Shown here: positions 1 through 10,379 of the stretch, piece by piece
Position numbering within the stretch: position 1 is the stretch's first letter
How the letters are laid out: each line of letters opens with the position of its first letter
DNA from: Cerrena zonata
Taxonomy: Eukaryota > Basidiomycota > Agaricomycetes > Polyporales > Cerrenaceae
Assembly (NCBI GenBank): GCA_038087015.1
Contig: JASBNA010000077.1
Coordinates: 62,001 to 126,000, forward strand
Length of the DNA stretch: 64,000 nt
Direction: 5' to 3'
The notes under the pieces: generated by a model
What the model was told of the DNA's origin: nothing
What the model saw: the letters and a program-made list of their open reading frames with translations, nothing else
Databases searched by the model: none
Program-made: the position numbers and the translations under genes

Positions 1-1343
1 ATAAGGTAACTCATCAAGGCCAGTGGCTTTGCCATTCTCCGTCATTTTTAAAGCTTTGGTGATGTCTTCTTCCGTGATTTCAGCTTCTAGTGGTGACATG
101 TCTATTCCTTGGGATATTGATTCTGGAATCATAGCAATCACTTCATCAATGGTAGCTTGACATTCGTTTTCACTCGCGTTGTATGGTTTTCTTTGTAGAT
201 CATCAAAGAAGTCCTTCATTATCTGTGCCATCTTATCTGAGTGACGCTCGTAGTCTCAGTTCCTGTCTCTTGTTCCATTTGGTCCAGTGGTATCAGGTCG
301 TTTTAACCTGTAGATGAGATCCCGTGGTTTCTTTTCTTTATTTATTTGCAACCAGTATTTACTTACCATTTCACCTTCGATCCGGTAGCGGGCCATTGTC
401 GTTAGTCTCATTTTATGGTATCTTTGCTTCTCTAATTCCTCTATCTTTTTTCTTATTAAGGCTGCAGAGAGCTGTATTTCCTCCTCATTTGCCATCCTAA
501 CATCGTTAGTAAGCAGTTTGAGTTTGGTTTTAAGTTCCTTTATTTTCTTTTCCATTTTCGGAATTGTTTTCTTCACGCAGATCTGGGCACTCATCTTAAC
601 ATTTTCTTTGAATTCTGCAAAAGTCGATTGTGCATTTCTGTCATTCGTCCTGCCTCTCATTGTTATATCTGCGAGCTCTTTTTCTAGTGCTAGTCCCAGT
701 TCATAGACTTTGTGCATGAACTCCTTGTCCCCTAGTAGGAATTTTGGTAGGACCCACCTTCCTTTCCTGATATAGGGTGACTTTTGGTTTACAAGGATTG
801 TCAATACCATCCGGTGATCTGTTGGTACGTTCGTGTTTTGGATCTCCCAGTCTACAAAGGATGCCCTCATGTTGTCTGAGATGTAGATTTGATCTATGCA
901 TGAGTGTGACCCAGTGGCGTCTTGTACGAACGAGTAGTCTCGAGTGTCTGGGAACATGGACCTCCAACTGTCTGTGACATGGAAGAAGTTTTTCATACCC
1001 ACCAGTTCCGCTACTGCATCTGGGTTGTCTGAGTGTGCCGGTAGTCTGTCAATAACTTCTTTGACGAGGTTAAAGTCACCTAGAATTACATCTGGTGGGG
1101 TTAGGCTGAGGTTACCCCATCATTGACTGATCTCCTGCCAGAAGGCTTTATTCTTGGAAGGGTCGTTAGGTGCGTATACAGCTAAAATGGATATCATTTG
1201 TGACTTATGCCATGGGATGTTGACTAACATAGCTCGTCTGGGTATTATTTCGGTGCTTGTAGCCCCTTTTACATTCGCTAATTCTTTATTAATAACTACC
1301 GCAACTCCTGCTCTCTGTGTTGGGGCCGCTGGGTTGGCTGAAT
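1..1343 (-). pseudogene. Non-LTR retrotransposon (LINE) ORF2 remnant: endonuclease and start of RT
   Basis: Read on the minus strand, this encodes an apurinic-type endonuclease/exonuclease/phosphatase domain and then the beginning of a reverse transcriptase. Visible motifs are an AVYAPND block near 1160-1180, ILGDFN near 1075-1095 and PTDHRMVL near 805-830 (the terminal His of the endonuclease). A Lys/Glu-rich linker follows, and then the block ALKMTENGKATGLDELPY at the window edge, which is the usual start of a LINE RT. The RT therefore lies beyond base 1. In-frame TGA codons at 1120-1122 and 256-258 interrupt the frame. The first ~60 residues of the endonuclease are missing; the frame ends where the P0 element begins. 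By family knowledge this is a Tad1/Deceiver-like fungal LINE, but the clade is inference. It is dead by stops and by 5' loss. Confidence 0.85.
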
Positions 1344-2050
1344 CACTAGTACCTGGCAATGTTGTAATTACAATTACCTCAACTGTGGTAGAATCCTTGT
1401 GAAGATTAAGGGGCCTTGTATTTGTAGTTGAATGTAGGAGTTGTAAATGAATTAAGAGCTTGTACAAGAGATGCAGCAGTTTAGGCTTCCTATTGATTAT
1501 TGAAACAATTGTAGAAGACATGGGGAATAAATAAAGGCCTATTTGTCAATACTTCAGTATTGAATACTGTTAGACTAGTTAATATATGTGCTATACTATT
1601 GGAGCTATTATCAATAAACTTGATGTACTAAATAGACCACTTGTATCTGAAAATTCAGAGTGTATAGTACAAGTGCTAGATATTGTAATTAAGAAGATAA
1701 TACAAGTGGCTCTCTTGTAGCCTATAGCAATATTGACTAATGATAAATGTGCCAGTAATAAATGAAAAATAAATATCACTGGTCCACTTGTGAATATTAG
1801 GTGATGTATATGCTGGGTAATTGTATATCAAATGAGCAATATATTGTACAAATAGCTCAATTGTCAATCTATCTATCTATACAAGTGGGTAACATGTAGA
1901 TATAGTCTATAAGTCTGATGAACAAGTGGTCCAATTATCAAAAGGTCATCATTGACAACTGACTTAATTGTAAAACAGCAATATTGTGTGATATACAAAA
2001 GGTTCAATTGTATATAATCTTTACATAGACAAATGCTTCTCTTGTTAAAT
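1344..2050 (+). repeat. P0 left terminal inverted repeat
   Basis: Inverted and near-identical to 5493-6199. A mismatch is visible close to the end (AATGTTGT versus AACATTGT). The arms are symmetrical about position 3771.5. Inward of about 2050 the similarity falls to the level of the shared dyad motif array. Confidence 0.85.
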
Positions 2051-2380
2051 GTTGCTATATAAAAGGCTCAATTGTTATTAAAATATTCACTGACAAATGA
2101 GCCAATTGTCAAAGACTATAAAACCTCATTAACAAAAGGTCTACTTGTTTTTGAATTTTCAATAATAAATATACCAGTTGTTCATAATAGCTTATGTACA
2201 ATTGTGTCATTTGTACATTTCTACTAAAGACTCAGTTGTTATTGATATGTTTATTGACAACTGAATCAATTGTTAGATATTTGAGAATATGATATACAAT
2301 AGGCTCATTGGTTTATTATCAGTTATTAACAATTAGGCCAATTGTAGATAAATATATACTGAAAACTGGTACAGTTGTAA
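1848..2380. repeat. Left array of 17-nt dyad motif ACAANTGGNNCANTTGT
   Basis: A 17-nt imperfect palindrome with consensus ACAANTGGNNCANTTGT recurs about every 33-41 bp. Starts seen include 1848, 1881, 1922, 1955, 1995 and 2029, with further copies to about 2380. Each copy has two 7-nt inverted halves and a 3-nt spacer. Subterminal repeat arrays bind transposase in CACTA elements of plants; the same role here is inference. Confidence 0.75.
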
Positions 2381-2449
2381 GATATAATATAAAGCAACAT
2401 ATGGTAGTTGGGGATGGAAAAAGACATATCCCTATATAGAATGTGGTTT

Positions 2450-4070
2450 CCCACAGGTGCTAAAAATTGATGGTGGGCCCAAATAGCTTTTTCATGGCTT
2501 CACTGCCACATTTTTCACTTCCACAGGTGTTCTATATATAGTAAGTATCTCTGATGGGAATGGGAGGAGTTGTGGCAATGTCTCAATAGCTTCCACCACC
2601 TTCCCTTTTAGGCTCCCACTTATGTCAGCACCTGCCTATTTGAGAATATAGATTGCATTTAGATAGGGGATGGTGCAGGACCCTATACCTACATTTAGAA
2701 CATGTTCTAGATACCCAAAGAGTGGCACTTCTTTGCTGAATCCATATCTGAAACCCCCATATCAATAGGATAAGAAATGACTGAGTAATGATAGAAATAG
2801 TGAGGGAAAATTGACAAAAGGGGGTTCTAATTGAAATGGGATTGGATGGAATGGTTCAATCATAAAGAGGTGGTTATATATTGTGTAGCTATGCTAGGGA
2901 AAGGTATATTCCAACCCACAAGTCATTTGAACAAGACCTGCAGATTCTGTACTTGGTTATACCCTGGGAAAGTGAAATTGGGGGGATACTCAGGGCTTCC
3001 TATGAGGCACCAGTCATTCTCTTCACTATTGGTGATAGTAAAGTCGAGATGGACATTGGGGAGAAATATATTCTACTCCACAGAGCTATATCTCCATTTA
3101 CCATGTATGGACCTTGTATATAGTGCCCAAAATGCGAAATATACACTATCTTCTGTATATATATTCAAATAACTTAGGAACGGAAGGAGCTATGGACAGT
3201 TCACTTAATATAAATATAGATGTAGTATACCTCAAGCTATATGTACAGCCAATTACCATTAATCCCAATGGTTGGCCCTCCAGAATCCTATTACTTTGGA
3301 CAGATGGGCGAAAAAAAGCTATTTTTGTGATCACTATTGCAAGGGCTGTATCTATCTTTTGGATAAATGGTATCTTTGTGCTTATTACTCTTTTAAAGAA
3401 GCCCAATTTTGTTCCCCCCTTTACTCCTCAACTTAGGGATAGCCCTTAAAAATGCGACCCATCCCTCCTCTCCCCCTGACCTAGAAATACCTCAAATCAC
3501 ACCTCTTTGTAGACCTATAGGTCTTACTATTGCACCAGATAACATATGGAGGGGTAGCCTAGGTGAGAAACAGAAATTAGTCTCTGAATCCCCAGCTACC
3601 ATGACAGAACTTCCAGCATGGTCTATGGTATAGTGAAAGAGGTGTCTTAGAGAATTGCTGTTTGAGTGAAACTTGCAACTAGGCATACTAACCCTAGTGT
3701 TGAAAAAAGGTATGTCCTATGGTCAGGGCAGCTAGATAGGATTGTAGGGGGTACTTAAAACCCCACCAAAAGTAGTATTTTTTCTATCTGAATGTTACTC
3801 TATCTATCTCTAGGTGGGTATATATATGTTTTTGTGCAGAAATAGGGTATATTAGGAGATGATTTATAGGAGTAACTCTGCACTGCAGGTCCTGCAACTC
3901 TGGATATTATCTAGTATATATTATAGTACTAAGTACCCAAAAGCACAGCCCAGCTGGTGTAGGGGTTGGTGAGATCTGAGTACCTGCTTCTCTACACTCT
4001 CTTTAGGAGTATCTTCACTTTTTCCTTACCATTGTGCATGCTATAAATAAGCTAGTTGGTATACATACCT
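2450..4070 (-). mobile_element. Diverged half copy of the foldback core element inside P0
   Basis: 2450-3130 aligns by eye with one arm of the P1 core (22130-22650, equivalently the reverse complement of 23970-24500). Shared landmarks are the blocks around 'cttatgtcagcac' and 'tgaatccatatctgaaaccc'. 3130-4070 aligns with the reverse complement of the P1 core spacer, sharing blocks such as 'aaaaatgcgacccatcc' and 'ggtgtaggggttggtgaga'. The other arm is absent, so this is one arm plus loop of the foldback family. No protein was recognised. Confidence 0.7.
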
Positions 4071-4229
4071 CCCTAGCTATTTGACACATCTAGGAGCAAT
4101 CAAAGCATGTAGGAACATGCTCTAACATGTCCTGTAAATGACCTATATCCTGCCTCCTCTCCCACTATCTATCATCCAATATTGACTCTATCATAAAGCA
4201 GTATTGGGAATTGTTTTATAATTTGTAAT

Positions 4230-5720
4230 TGACTAGAGGACCTGTTGTATATCAAATATTATCTACTTCTACAACTGGTACAGTTGTCAGTCAAGATGCA
4301 ACAACAACTGTGGCTGTTGTACATTCTTTTAGGCTGGTTTGTACAACTGGATCAATTGTCCATTTCTTCTCAATTACAAATGAGTGTCTTGTTTATCACA
4401 CATCTATGATCTTCTACAATGTTCCCAGTTGTCAATGAGATGTCATTAACAAGTGGCCCTATTGTATATCATCTATCTATAATTATCTACAAGTCTGTCA
4501 ATTATTAATACCCAATTGAACAACAACTGGCCCTTTGTATATCATATTTTACAACTGTGCCAGTTGTCAGTTAATATCTATTGACAATTGGCCCTCTTGT
4601 TGATATAAAATTTGTGCATATTACAACTGTGCCAATTGTCAATGAGTATTTATCTACAATTGGCTCTCATGTTAATATAATACTTGAACCTTTTTACAAG
4701 TAGCCCAATTGTTCATGAATAATAATGAACAAATGGGCCTATTGTAGATCTGGTTTTCAGATATCCAGCAATTGGATCAATTGTCAATAAATATTCCAAC
4801 AACAATTGAAGCTGTAGTAGATCATATATATGTGAAAATATACAAATGGCCCAGTTGTACATAAGTTATTATGGACAACTGGAGTATTTGTATATCCACT
4901 GTCCTCAGCAATATACAATTGGCTCATTTGTTATTGAAAATTCAAAAACAAGGGGACCTTTTGTCAATCAGATTCTATGGTCTTTGACAACTGGTTCAGT
5001 TGTTAGTGGATATTATAACAACAAGTGGGCCTGTTGTGAATCGATGCGCATCTCGCGTGTCGATACTTTGACTATCCCGGATCTTACCATTTGACTATAA
5101 TATCCTTTGACCTACCCCATTTTCTTTGTTCACCACTTCTTCCCCTGTTTCCCTTACCTATAGGGCTAATTTCACTGTTTCCGTGTTCCATCCATTTTGA
5201 CTGATAGTACATTTGACTTGATCCCGCACATGTATAAATACCAGAGATGAGAGCGACTAACGGTATCATCTCATCCCCGTAATCCTATCGCATTCTCTAC
5301 TTCAACAGGGCCTTTTGTATATCATTTCATTATTGGAATGTACAACTCAGCCTCTTGTACATCAGATATTTGTAGCATCTTACAAATAGATCAGTAGTTA
5401 ATAGATTATCATTGACAATCAGTGCTATTGTACATCAGATATATATATACTGTTTAACAAATGAATGAGTTGTTGATTAGTTGTATATCAATATTCAACA
5501 AGAGAAGCATTTGTCTATGTAAAGATTATATACAATTGAACCTTTTGTATATCACACAATATTGCTGTTTTACAATTAAGTCAGTTGTCAATGATGACCT
5601 TTTGATAATTGGACCACTTGTTCATCAGACTTATAGACTATATCTACATGTTACCCACTTGTATAGATAGATAGATTGACAATTGAGCTATTTGTACAAT
5701 ATATTGCTCATTTGATATAC
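4230..5720. repeat. Right array of 17-nt dyad motif
   Basis: The same ACAANTGGNNCANTTGT-type dyad as on the left recurs at roughly 30-40 bp spacing, for example near 4272, 4302, 4342 and 4376. The array is interrupted by a distinct segment at about 5040-5305 and then continues into the right terminal inverted repeat. Confidence 0.75.
5040..5305. other. ~265-bp GC-richer insert of unknown nature within the P0 array
   Basis: The dyad array stops after 'gcctgttgtgaatcg' and resumes at 'aacagggccttttgta'. The intervening ~265 bp has none of the motif, has a different base composition and contains TATAAATA near 5233. It could be a small non-autonomous element or a solo LTR, but I found no convincing target duplication or matching termini. 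Function unknown. Confidence 0.4.
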
Positions 5721-6199
5721 AATTACCCAGCATATACATCACCTAATATTCACAAGTGGACCAGTGATATTTATTTTTCATTTATTACTGGCACATTTAT
5801 CATTAGTCAATATTGCTATAGGCTACAAGAGAGCCACTTGTATTATCTTCTTAATTACAATATCTAGCACTTGTACTATACACTCTGAATTTTCAGATAC
5901 AAGTGGTCTATTTAGTACATCAAGTTTATTGATAATAGCTCCAATAGTATAGCACATATATTAACTAGTCTAACAGTATTCAATACTGAAGTATTGACAA
6001 ATAGGCCTTTATTTATTCCCCATGTCTTCTACAATTGTTTCAATAATCAATAGGAAGCCTAAACTGCTGCATCTCTTGTACAAGCTCTTAATTCATTTAC
6101 AACTCCTACATTCAACTACAAATACAAGGCCCCTTAATCTTCACAAGGATTCTACCACAGTTGAGGTAATTGTAATTACAATGTTGCCAGGTACTAGTG
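5493..6199 (-). repeat. P0 right terminal inverted repeat
   Basis: Reverse complement of 1344-2050. It ends TACTAGTG, followed directly by the kinase fragment at 6200. Confidence 0.85.
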
Positions 6200-6969
6200 C
6201 TTGGTAAGCTCTCCGTTTCAGCGATAGGCGATATAGAATGTTCAACACGTGGTCGATTTTAGATGAGCTTGTTGCCAAATCAGTGACACTGGATGTTACT
6301 GGTGCCCTCAAGTATTTGCACAAACAGCAGATTGCGCATCGCGATATCAAACCGAATGTAAGCATCGGAACCATCTTGAGGCGGAATCCGTGACTGAGTA
6401 TTTGCACAATCAGAACATTCTTATTTCCTCAATCGACCCACTTATCACAAAGGTATGCGACTTTGGACTGGCAAAATCGATGGCAGATGAGAGAATGGCT
6501 GTACGTTCCTCTATTGTCACTGTTTCGCAAGGGTGATACTGACTCAAACAGATGGTTGTGGGGACTCCGCACTTTATGGTGCCGGAGGTAGCAAACGGGC
6601 AGGGTTCGTATGACTTGACAGTCGATAGCTGGAGCCTGGGTTGCATCATTTTCAACATGTAAGTGTCGATTATTGCGCCAGTACGATCATCGTTAACGAG
6701 TGCTACTTGTAGGCTCGCGGGAGTACGGCCATTCGGGACTGAACATGGGCGCATCAAGTATGCCCTTCGTGGGACCTCTCTTCCGACAAGTATTAGCGCA
6801 GACGGTTGGTGTCTCGTCTGTGACTAGGGGGTCTGTATACTGACTCTCTTCTTATAGCCAAGATAATAATGAGAAAATTGCTCCAGTTTGATCCCCGTCG
6901 TAGGCTGGCCATTTGCGACATCGAACGCCAGCGTTGGATGAAGGACGTGTATTGGATGGTGGAGCTGTA
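6200..6969 (+). pseudogene. Chk2/Rad53-like protein kinase, 3' fragment
   Basis: Spliced exons encode the C-terminal half of a Ser/Thr kinase. The catalytic loop HRDIKPN lies at about 6338-6357 and is followed by an intron. KVCDFGLAKS (the DFG motif) is at about 6450-6480, GTPHFMVPEV (activation segment end) near 6557-6585, and VDSWSLGCIIFNMLAG near 6620-6720, with plausible GT...AG introns between. The reading frame ends at TAA 6967-6969 after MKDVYWMVEL. Everything N-terminal of subdomain VI is missing because P0 abuts at 6199. Chk2/Rad53 affinity rests on the VDSWSLG motif and on the FHA fragment downstream. In that family FHA lies N-terminal to the kinase; here the FHA piece is 3' of the kinase piece, so the two come from separate or rearranged copies. 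Confidence 0.75.
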
Positions 6970-7239
6970 AACCCTCTCCGGTCGCATTTGATAACGGCAC
7001 TCTATTATCTACTTTATATATCCTACATTTGACTACTTGTCCATAATGTATGTTCCACAATATTTAATGATTTCTGCTGTTCGACCATAGTGTAAAGGCA
7101 ATCATGCCAGAAAAGGCAAGAGCGTTGGAAGGCAACAGGGACAAACAAGGCAGGCCGACACGAAGGCAGCAGGCCTCATGTTGCCATCCCCCTCTCTGTG
7201 TCTCCGCTTTCGATTTCCACTCTAGGCTCTGCAACGGCG

Positions 7240-8400
7240 AAAACCTTAGCGGCTCGCTGTCGCACTTGACAAGATGAGATTGACTCTGCGTCGTCTCGTT
7301 GTTGTGGTTTGAGACGACTTAGTGTTGTTGTTCATTCCCCATGGCTTCCCTGACTAGTCTTGTGAAATCCCTTGTCGCCGACGTGACTCCTGTGTTGCGA
7401 TGGGATAGGATTCGGTGTTGTAGCCAGTGAGTAGGTTGGTGGATCTTTTCTCTGACTGACTGATTGACTGGCCTTGCAGTGCGAGTATGCAGACTGGCCT
7501 CTACGTCTGCTCAACAACGATCCCTTCCTTATGACCACTGGGCCCCGTTTGTCTTCTCTCATGAGGATTACCTCAGATAGATATGTACTATGTTGTGCTA
7601 AGGCCGACAGTGAGCCATCCGTTAAGTGTTTCCCTTGATTGAGGTTGTTGATCATTTTCATGCCAGACATACTTTGGCGATTCCTTGCGAGCTATTGCAT
7701 CTCTCCTATCAAAATCGAACATGCCTGAGGACACATCCTTGTGTCATGTGGGCTATTTGGGCACCTATCGGATGAGACCTCTGTCTGTCGATTCCATTTT
7801 TGCATATTACTCTGAAACTCACTTCTCCATCTGCAGGCAGAATCGAATTACGATCATATAAACTCTGTCTTGTCCCAGAGACTCAATGTCATCACTGAAG
7901 TCTTACCTCCTTGGCATGTCCTGGTTCAATCGGCCAGCGGTTCTTGCGTGGGCACTGATCAACGAAATCCTTAGCAGCTCGCTTTCATGATCGGATTGAC
8001 TTTGTGTCATCTCGCTGTTATTTTTGAGACAACTTAGTGTTGTTCCGTGTCTCTCCCTACTGGGATACTCTCATATCTTGTGGAATATATTGTCGGTGTA
8101 TTATGGTGATAGAATCCTCTATCTTGTTTGTGCTCGGTGAGTGACTAGTACTAGTGGAATTCTTTGTAAAATTGGCTGACTGTCATTTTGAAATTTGTCT
8201 ATCTCTTTGCAATAGACGGGGGTTGCCACTCATACTATACTATTATGTGTCAGCAGGCTTGCAAGACGGAACCACCCGGTCTTTGTTATCTTGTGCCACT
8301 TGCTGACCATTGTCTGTCATTCTTCTCTTTCGTACCCTTAGTGTCCATTTATTCTTGTCTATTCAATGTCCGTAGTTGTCAATCAAGCTACCCTCACAAC
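7240..8400. repeat. Diverged tandem duplication, period about 720 bp
   Basis: The segment from about 7240 ('aaaaccttagcggctcgctg...gagacgacttagtgttgtt') recurs from about 7960 ('gaaatccttagcagctcgct...gagacaacttagtgttgtt') with many transitions, the second copy being richer in A/T. Similarity continues over at least 200 bp, including a 'cggtg...gtgag' stretch. No coding potential is convincing in either copy. The second copy leads into the FHA fragment, so these may be upstream regions of two FHA-kinase gene copies (inference). Confidence 0.55.
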
Positions 8401-8589
8401 AGTGCCCCACTCTGAGCAGCCACTAGTGGGAGTCTTAGAGAGTACAGTGACGTCTGTAAAAGGTCTTCGGGTTTGCATACTATCACAGACTCTGTGTAGC
8501 ATCCGTTGGAGCTCTAGTTTTATGAGTGAGTTGTCAGATTTTTAATGACTGGTCATCTACTAATGCCTCCAAGGCACGATTCGTGTATA

Positions 8590-8817
8590 TCTCCAGCCGA
8601 TAGTCAATATGAGTGGTGCACCTAGTGTATATATCACGGATCACTGGAGCTCAAAGGGGACTCTTGTATGTAACCTATCAGTTTGTTTCTGTCACACAAA
8701 CAAACATTCACATAGATCAATGGGGTGGTGTTACCTTCAAATGAGAATCACATACTTGAAGATGGTGATATTGTCACTTTGGGATATGGAAGTGAGGATG
8801 GGTCAATTGGTGAGTTG
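8590..8817 (+). pseudogene. FHA-domain fragment
   Basis: Two exons encode the C-terminal half of a forkhead-associated phosphothreonine-binding domain. The first gives VYITDHWSSKGTL up to an intron (GTATGTAACC...ACATAG, 8668-8717). The second gives INGVVLPSNENHILEDGDIVTLGYGSED. The order S-K/N-G-T...NG...L.DGD.I.LG is the standard FHA core. After a donor at about 8810 the frame decays into stops and no kinase domain follows. With the kinase fragment at 6200 it probably represents decayed copies of a Chk2-like gene. Confidence 0.65.
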
Positions 8818-8937
8818 TTGGTGGTGACTGACAATATGATATGTGTATTCATTTTCATCATTAGAATGCAAGTTCACCCAATATGCACTGGGCTTGATAC
8901 ATCAAGTAGTGCTTTAACAGAGGTTTATTTGGCATGA

Positions 8938-9245
8938 AGCAAGGTTTTTGTAGTCTTGAACATGCTCTCACATACCTTTAGTTGATCTTCCACCCTGTTT
9001 TTGTTTGATACATGTTGTTTGAGCAAGGATGATTGTCACTTAATGAAATCCAGTTTACATTCCTCCTATCTTATTATGTCTATATATCTAGGCATAAATA
9101 ATCTAGTGGGTTACAATTATAGCAATAAGTTAGTTAGTCTGTCAGTCAATCAATCAATCAATCACTCAATCACTCAATCAATCTGTCTGCCTGTCTGTCT
9201 GTCTGTCCATCTGTCTGTCAAGCAGTCAATCTACAAATTTTAAAT
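8938..9245. other. Non-coding AT-rich stretch with (TCAA)n/(GTCT)n microsatellite
   Basis: No gene was seen. A compound microsatellite at about 9135-9220 runs as repeats of TCAA/TCAC and then of CTGT. It directly precedes the degenerate MITE. Confidence 0.7.
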
Positions 9246-9249
9246 ACTT

Positions 9250-9836
9250 AATATTCTGATTTTTTTGAGAGATATAATCTTGGAAAAAGTGTATCTGAAA
9301 ATTGTGAATTTATTTTGAATGTTTGGATGGAAAAAAATCAGGGTAAATTCTGGATACTACCATTCTGAAAAGTCTGCATTTAAATAGAAAGTTGTGTGAT
9401 AAAAAAATTGGCAAAAAGACTGAATATATAATCTCAAAAAAACAGTTGGAAAAGTTAGATTTTTGCAAGGATTTTGTGTATACATAAATTGTGGTAAGTA
9501 TTAGAATTTTTTTATACAAACATAACACAAGAAAACAGAAAGAAATTGTAAGTTTTGTCTAGAATTTTTTAATTGAAAATATAGTATAAAAAATTATTCT
9601 TATATTTTTTCAGAACTTTTATAATCTAAAAAATATCTCCAAAATTAAGACTTTTGTGGGACCAAAAATGGTAGACAAAATCCAGAATTTGGATAGACTT
9701 TTGTATTTTAAAGTTTTTGGGGCAATTTAGAGGTTTTATATGATTTTTTGACTCTAAAAATCAAATTTTGTAAGAGAATTTTTATAAAATTTGACCTTAC
9801 TTTTATGGACCCTAAAATTTGGGCTACGATCCAGTG
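9250..9836 (-). mobile_element. Degenerate, left-truncated CACTA-type MITE (E0)
   Basis: The right end matches the MITE family (AAATTTGGGCTACGATCCAGTG, ending 9836, preceded by 'ttttataaaatttgaccttacttttat'). The rest is AT-rich and only loosely similar, and no CACTGG left end is found within ~720 bp. Full-length family members in this window are 704-715 bp. Confidence 0.7.
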
Positions 9837-9839
9837 AGG

Positions 9840-10369
9840 TCGAATAAAGGGATTGTAAATGGCACACTCACTGCTCACGTATTGGGTCTCTTCTCGCATT
9901 GCTGATTTCATTTTCAAGGTGTCTCTTCACCCATTGAGATATCGCCATTATTGCCACCGTGATCACCATCATTGTTACCACTGGGATTGGCGGTCTTGCT
10001 GGGTCCTGCACCCAATGAGGCAGCAGCTGTCAACATTGGCAGCTTTCGTACAATGACATCAACTCGTTGCTGTCCAATACATCCATCGGCGAGCTTCCAG
10101 ATATGGATATTGGTGGTACGACGTTGTGAGCCCAAGGGTCCCAATACCATTGTGAACGTACCCTTCTTTCCCTTCTGACGATGGGCAGGGAGGATTTGAT
10201 GATGAATTGGGGGAGGATCCATATTGAGAAACAAAGGGCTGTTAACACATCTGTCAACAAGAGGAGGGTAGTAGTGCACAGCAATTATATATATATAAAC
10301 ATGATAATACACACCTTGAATTAGCTCCCCCTTAAACCATCGAAATGGGCAGTGAACACGCAACCACAT
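9840..10369 (-). CDS. Hypothetical protein fragment, C-terminal part, minus strand
   Basis: A minus-strand open frame starts MWLRVHCPFRWFKGELIQ (10369 downward). It probably has an intron at about 10253-10313 (GTGTATTATC...TTGACAG). It continues with GTFTMVLGPLGSQRRTTNIHIW, then VDVIVRKLPMLTAAASLGAG and an Asn/Gly/Asp-rich tail. The frame runs on toward the MITE end at 9836, so the C-terminus may be MITE-derived or lost. The family is not recognised and the exon model is uncertain; it may be a decayed gene. Confidence 0.3.
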
Positions 10370-10379
10370 TATGAGTTGA

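Larger units (their letters stand above)
1344..6199. mobile_element. P0: non-autonomous DNA transposon with CACTA ends and long inverted termini
   Basis: The sequence begins CACTAGTACCTGGCAA and ends with the complement, CCAGGTACTAGTG. About 705 bp at each end (1344-2050 and 5493-6199) are near-identical inverted repeats; the interior continues with degenerate inverted similarity. CACTA...TAGTG ends plus subterminal arrays of a short motif are the hallmarks of CACTA/EnSpm elements. No transposase ORF is present. The flanking bases (AAT left, CTT right) do not form a 3-bp target duplication. The left flank is a LINE and the right flank a kinase gene, so this is not a simple insertion into one sequence; a deletion or rearrangement at one end is inferred. 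The short ORFs found symmetrically in both termini are by-products of the inverted repeat. Confidence 0.8.
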
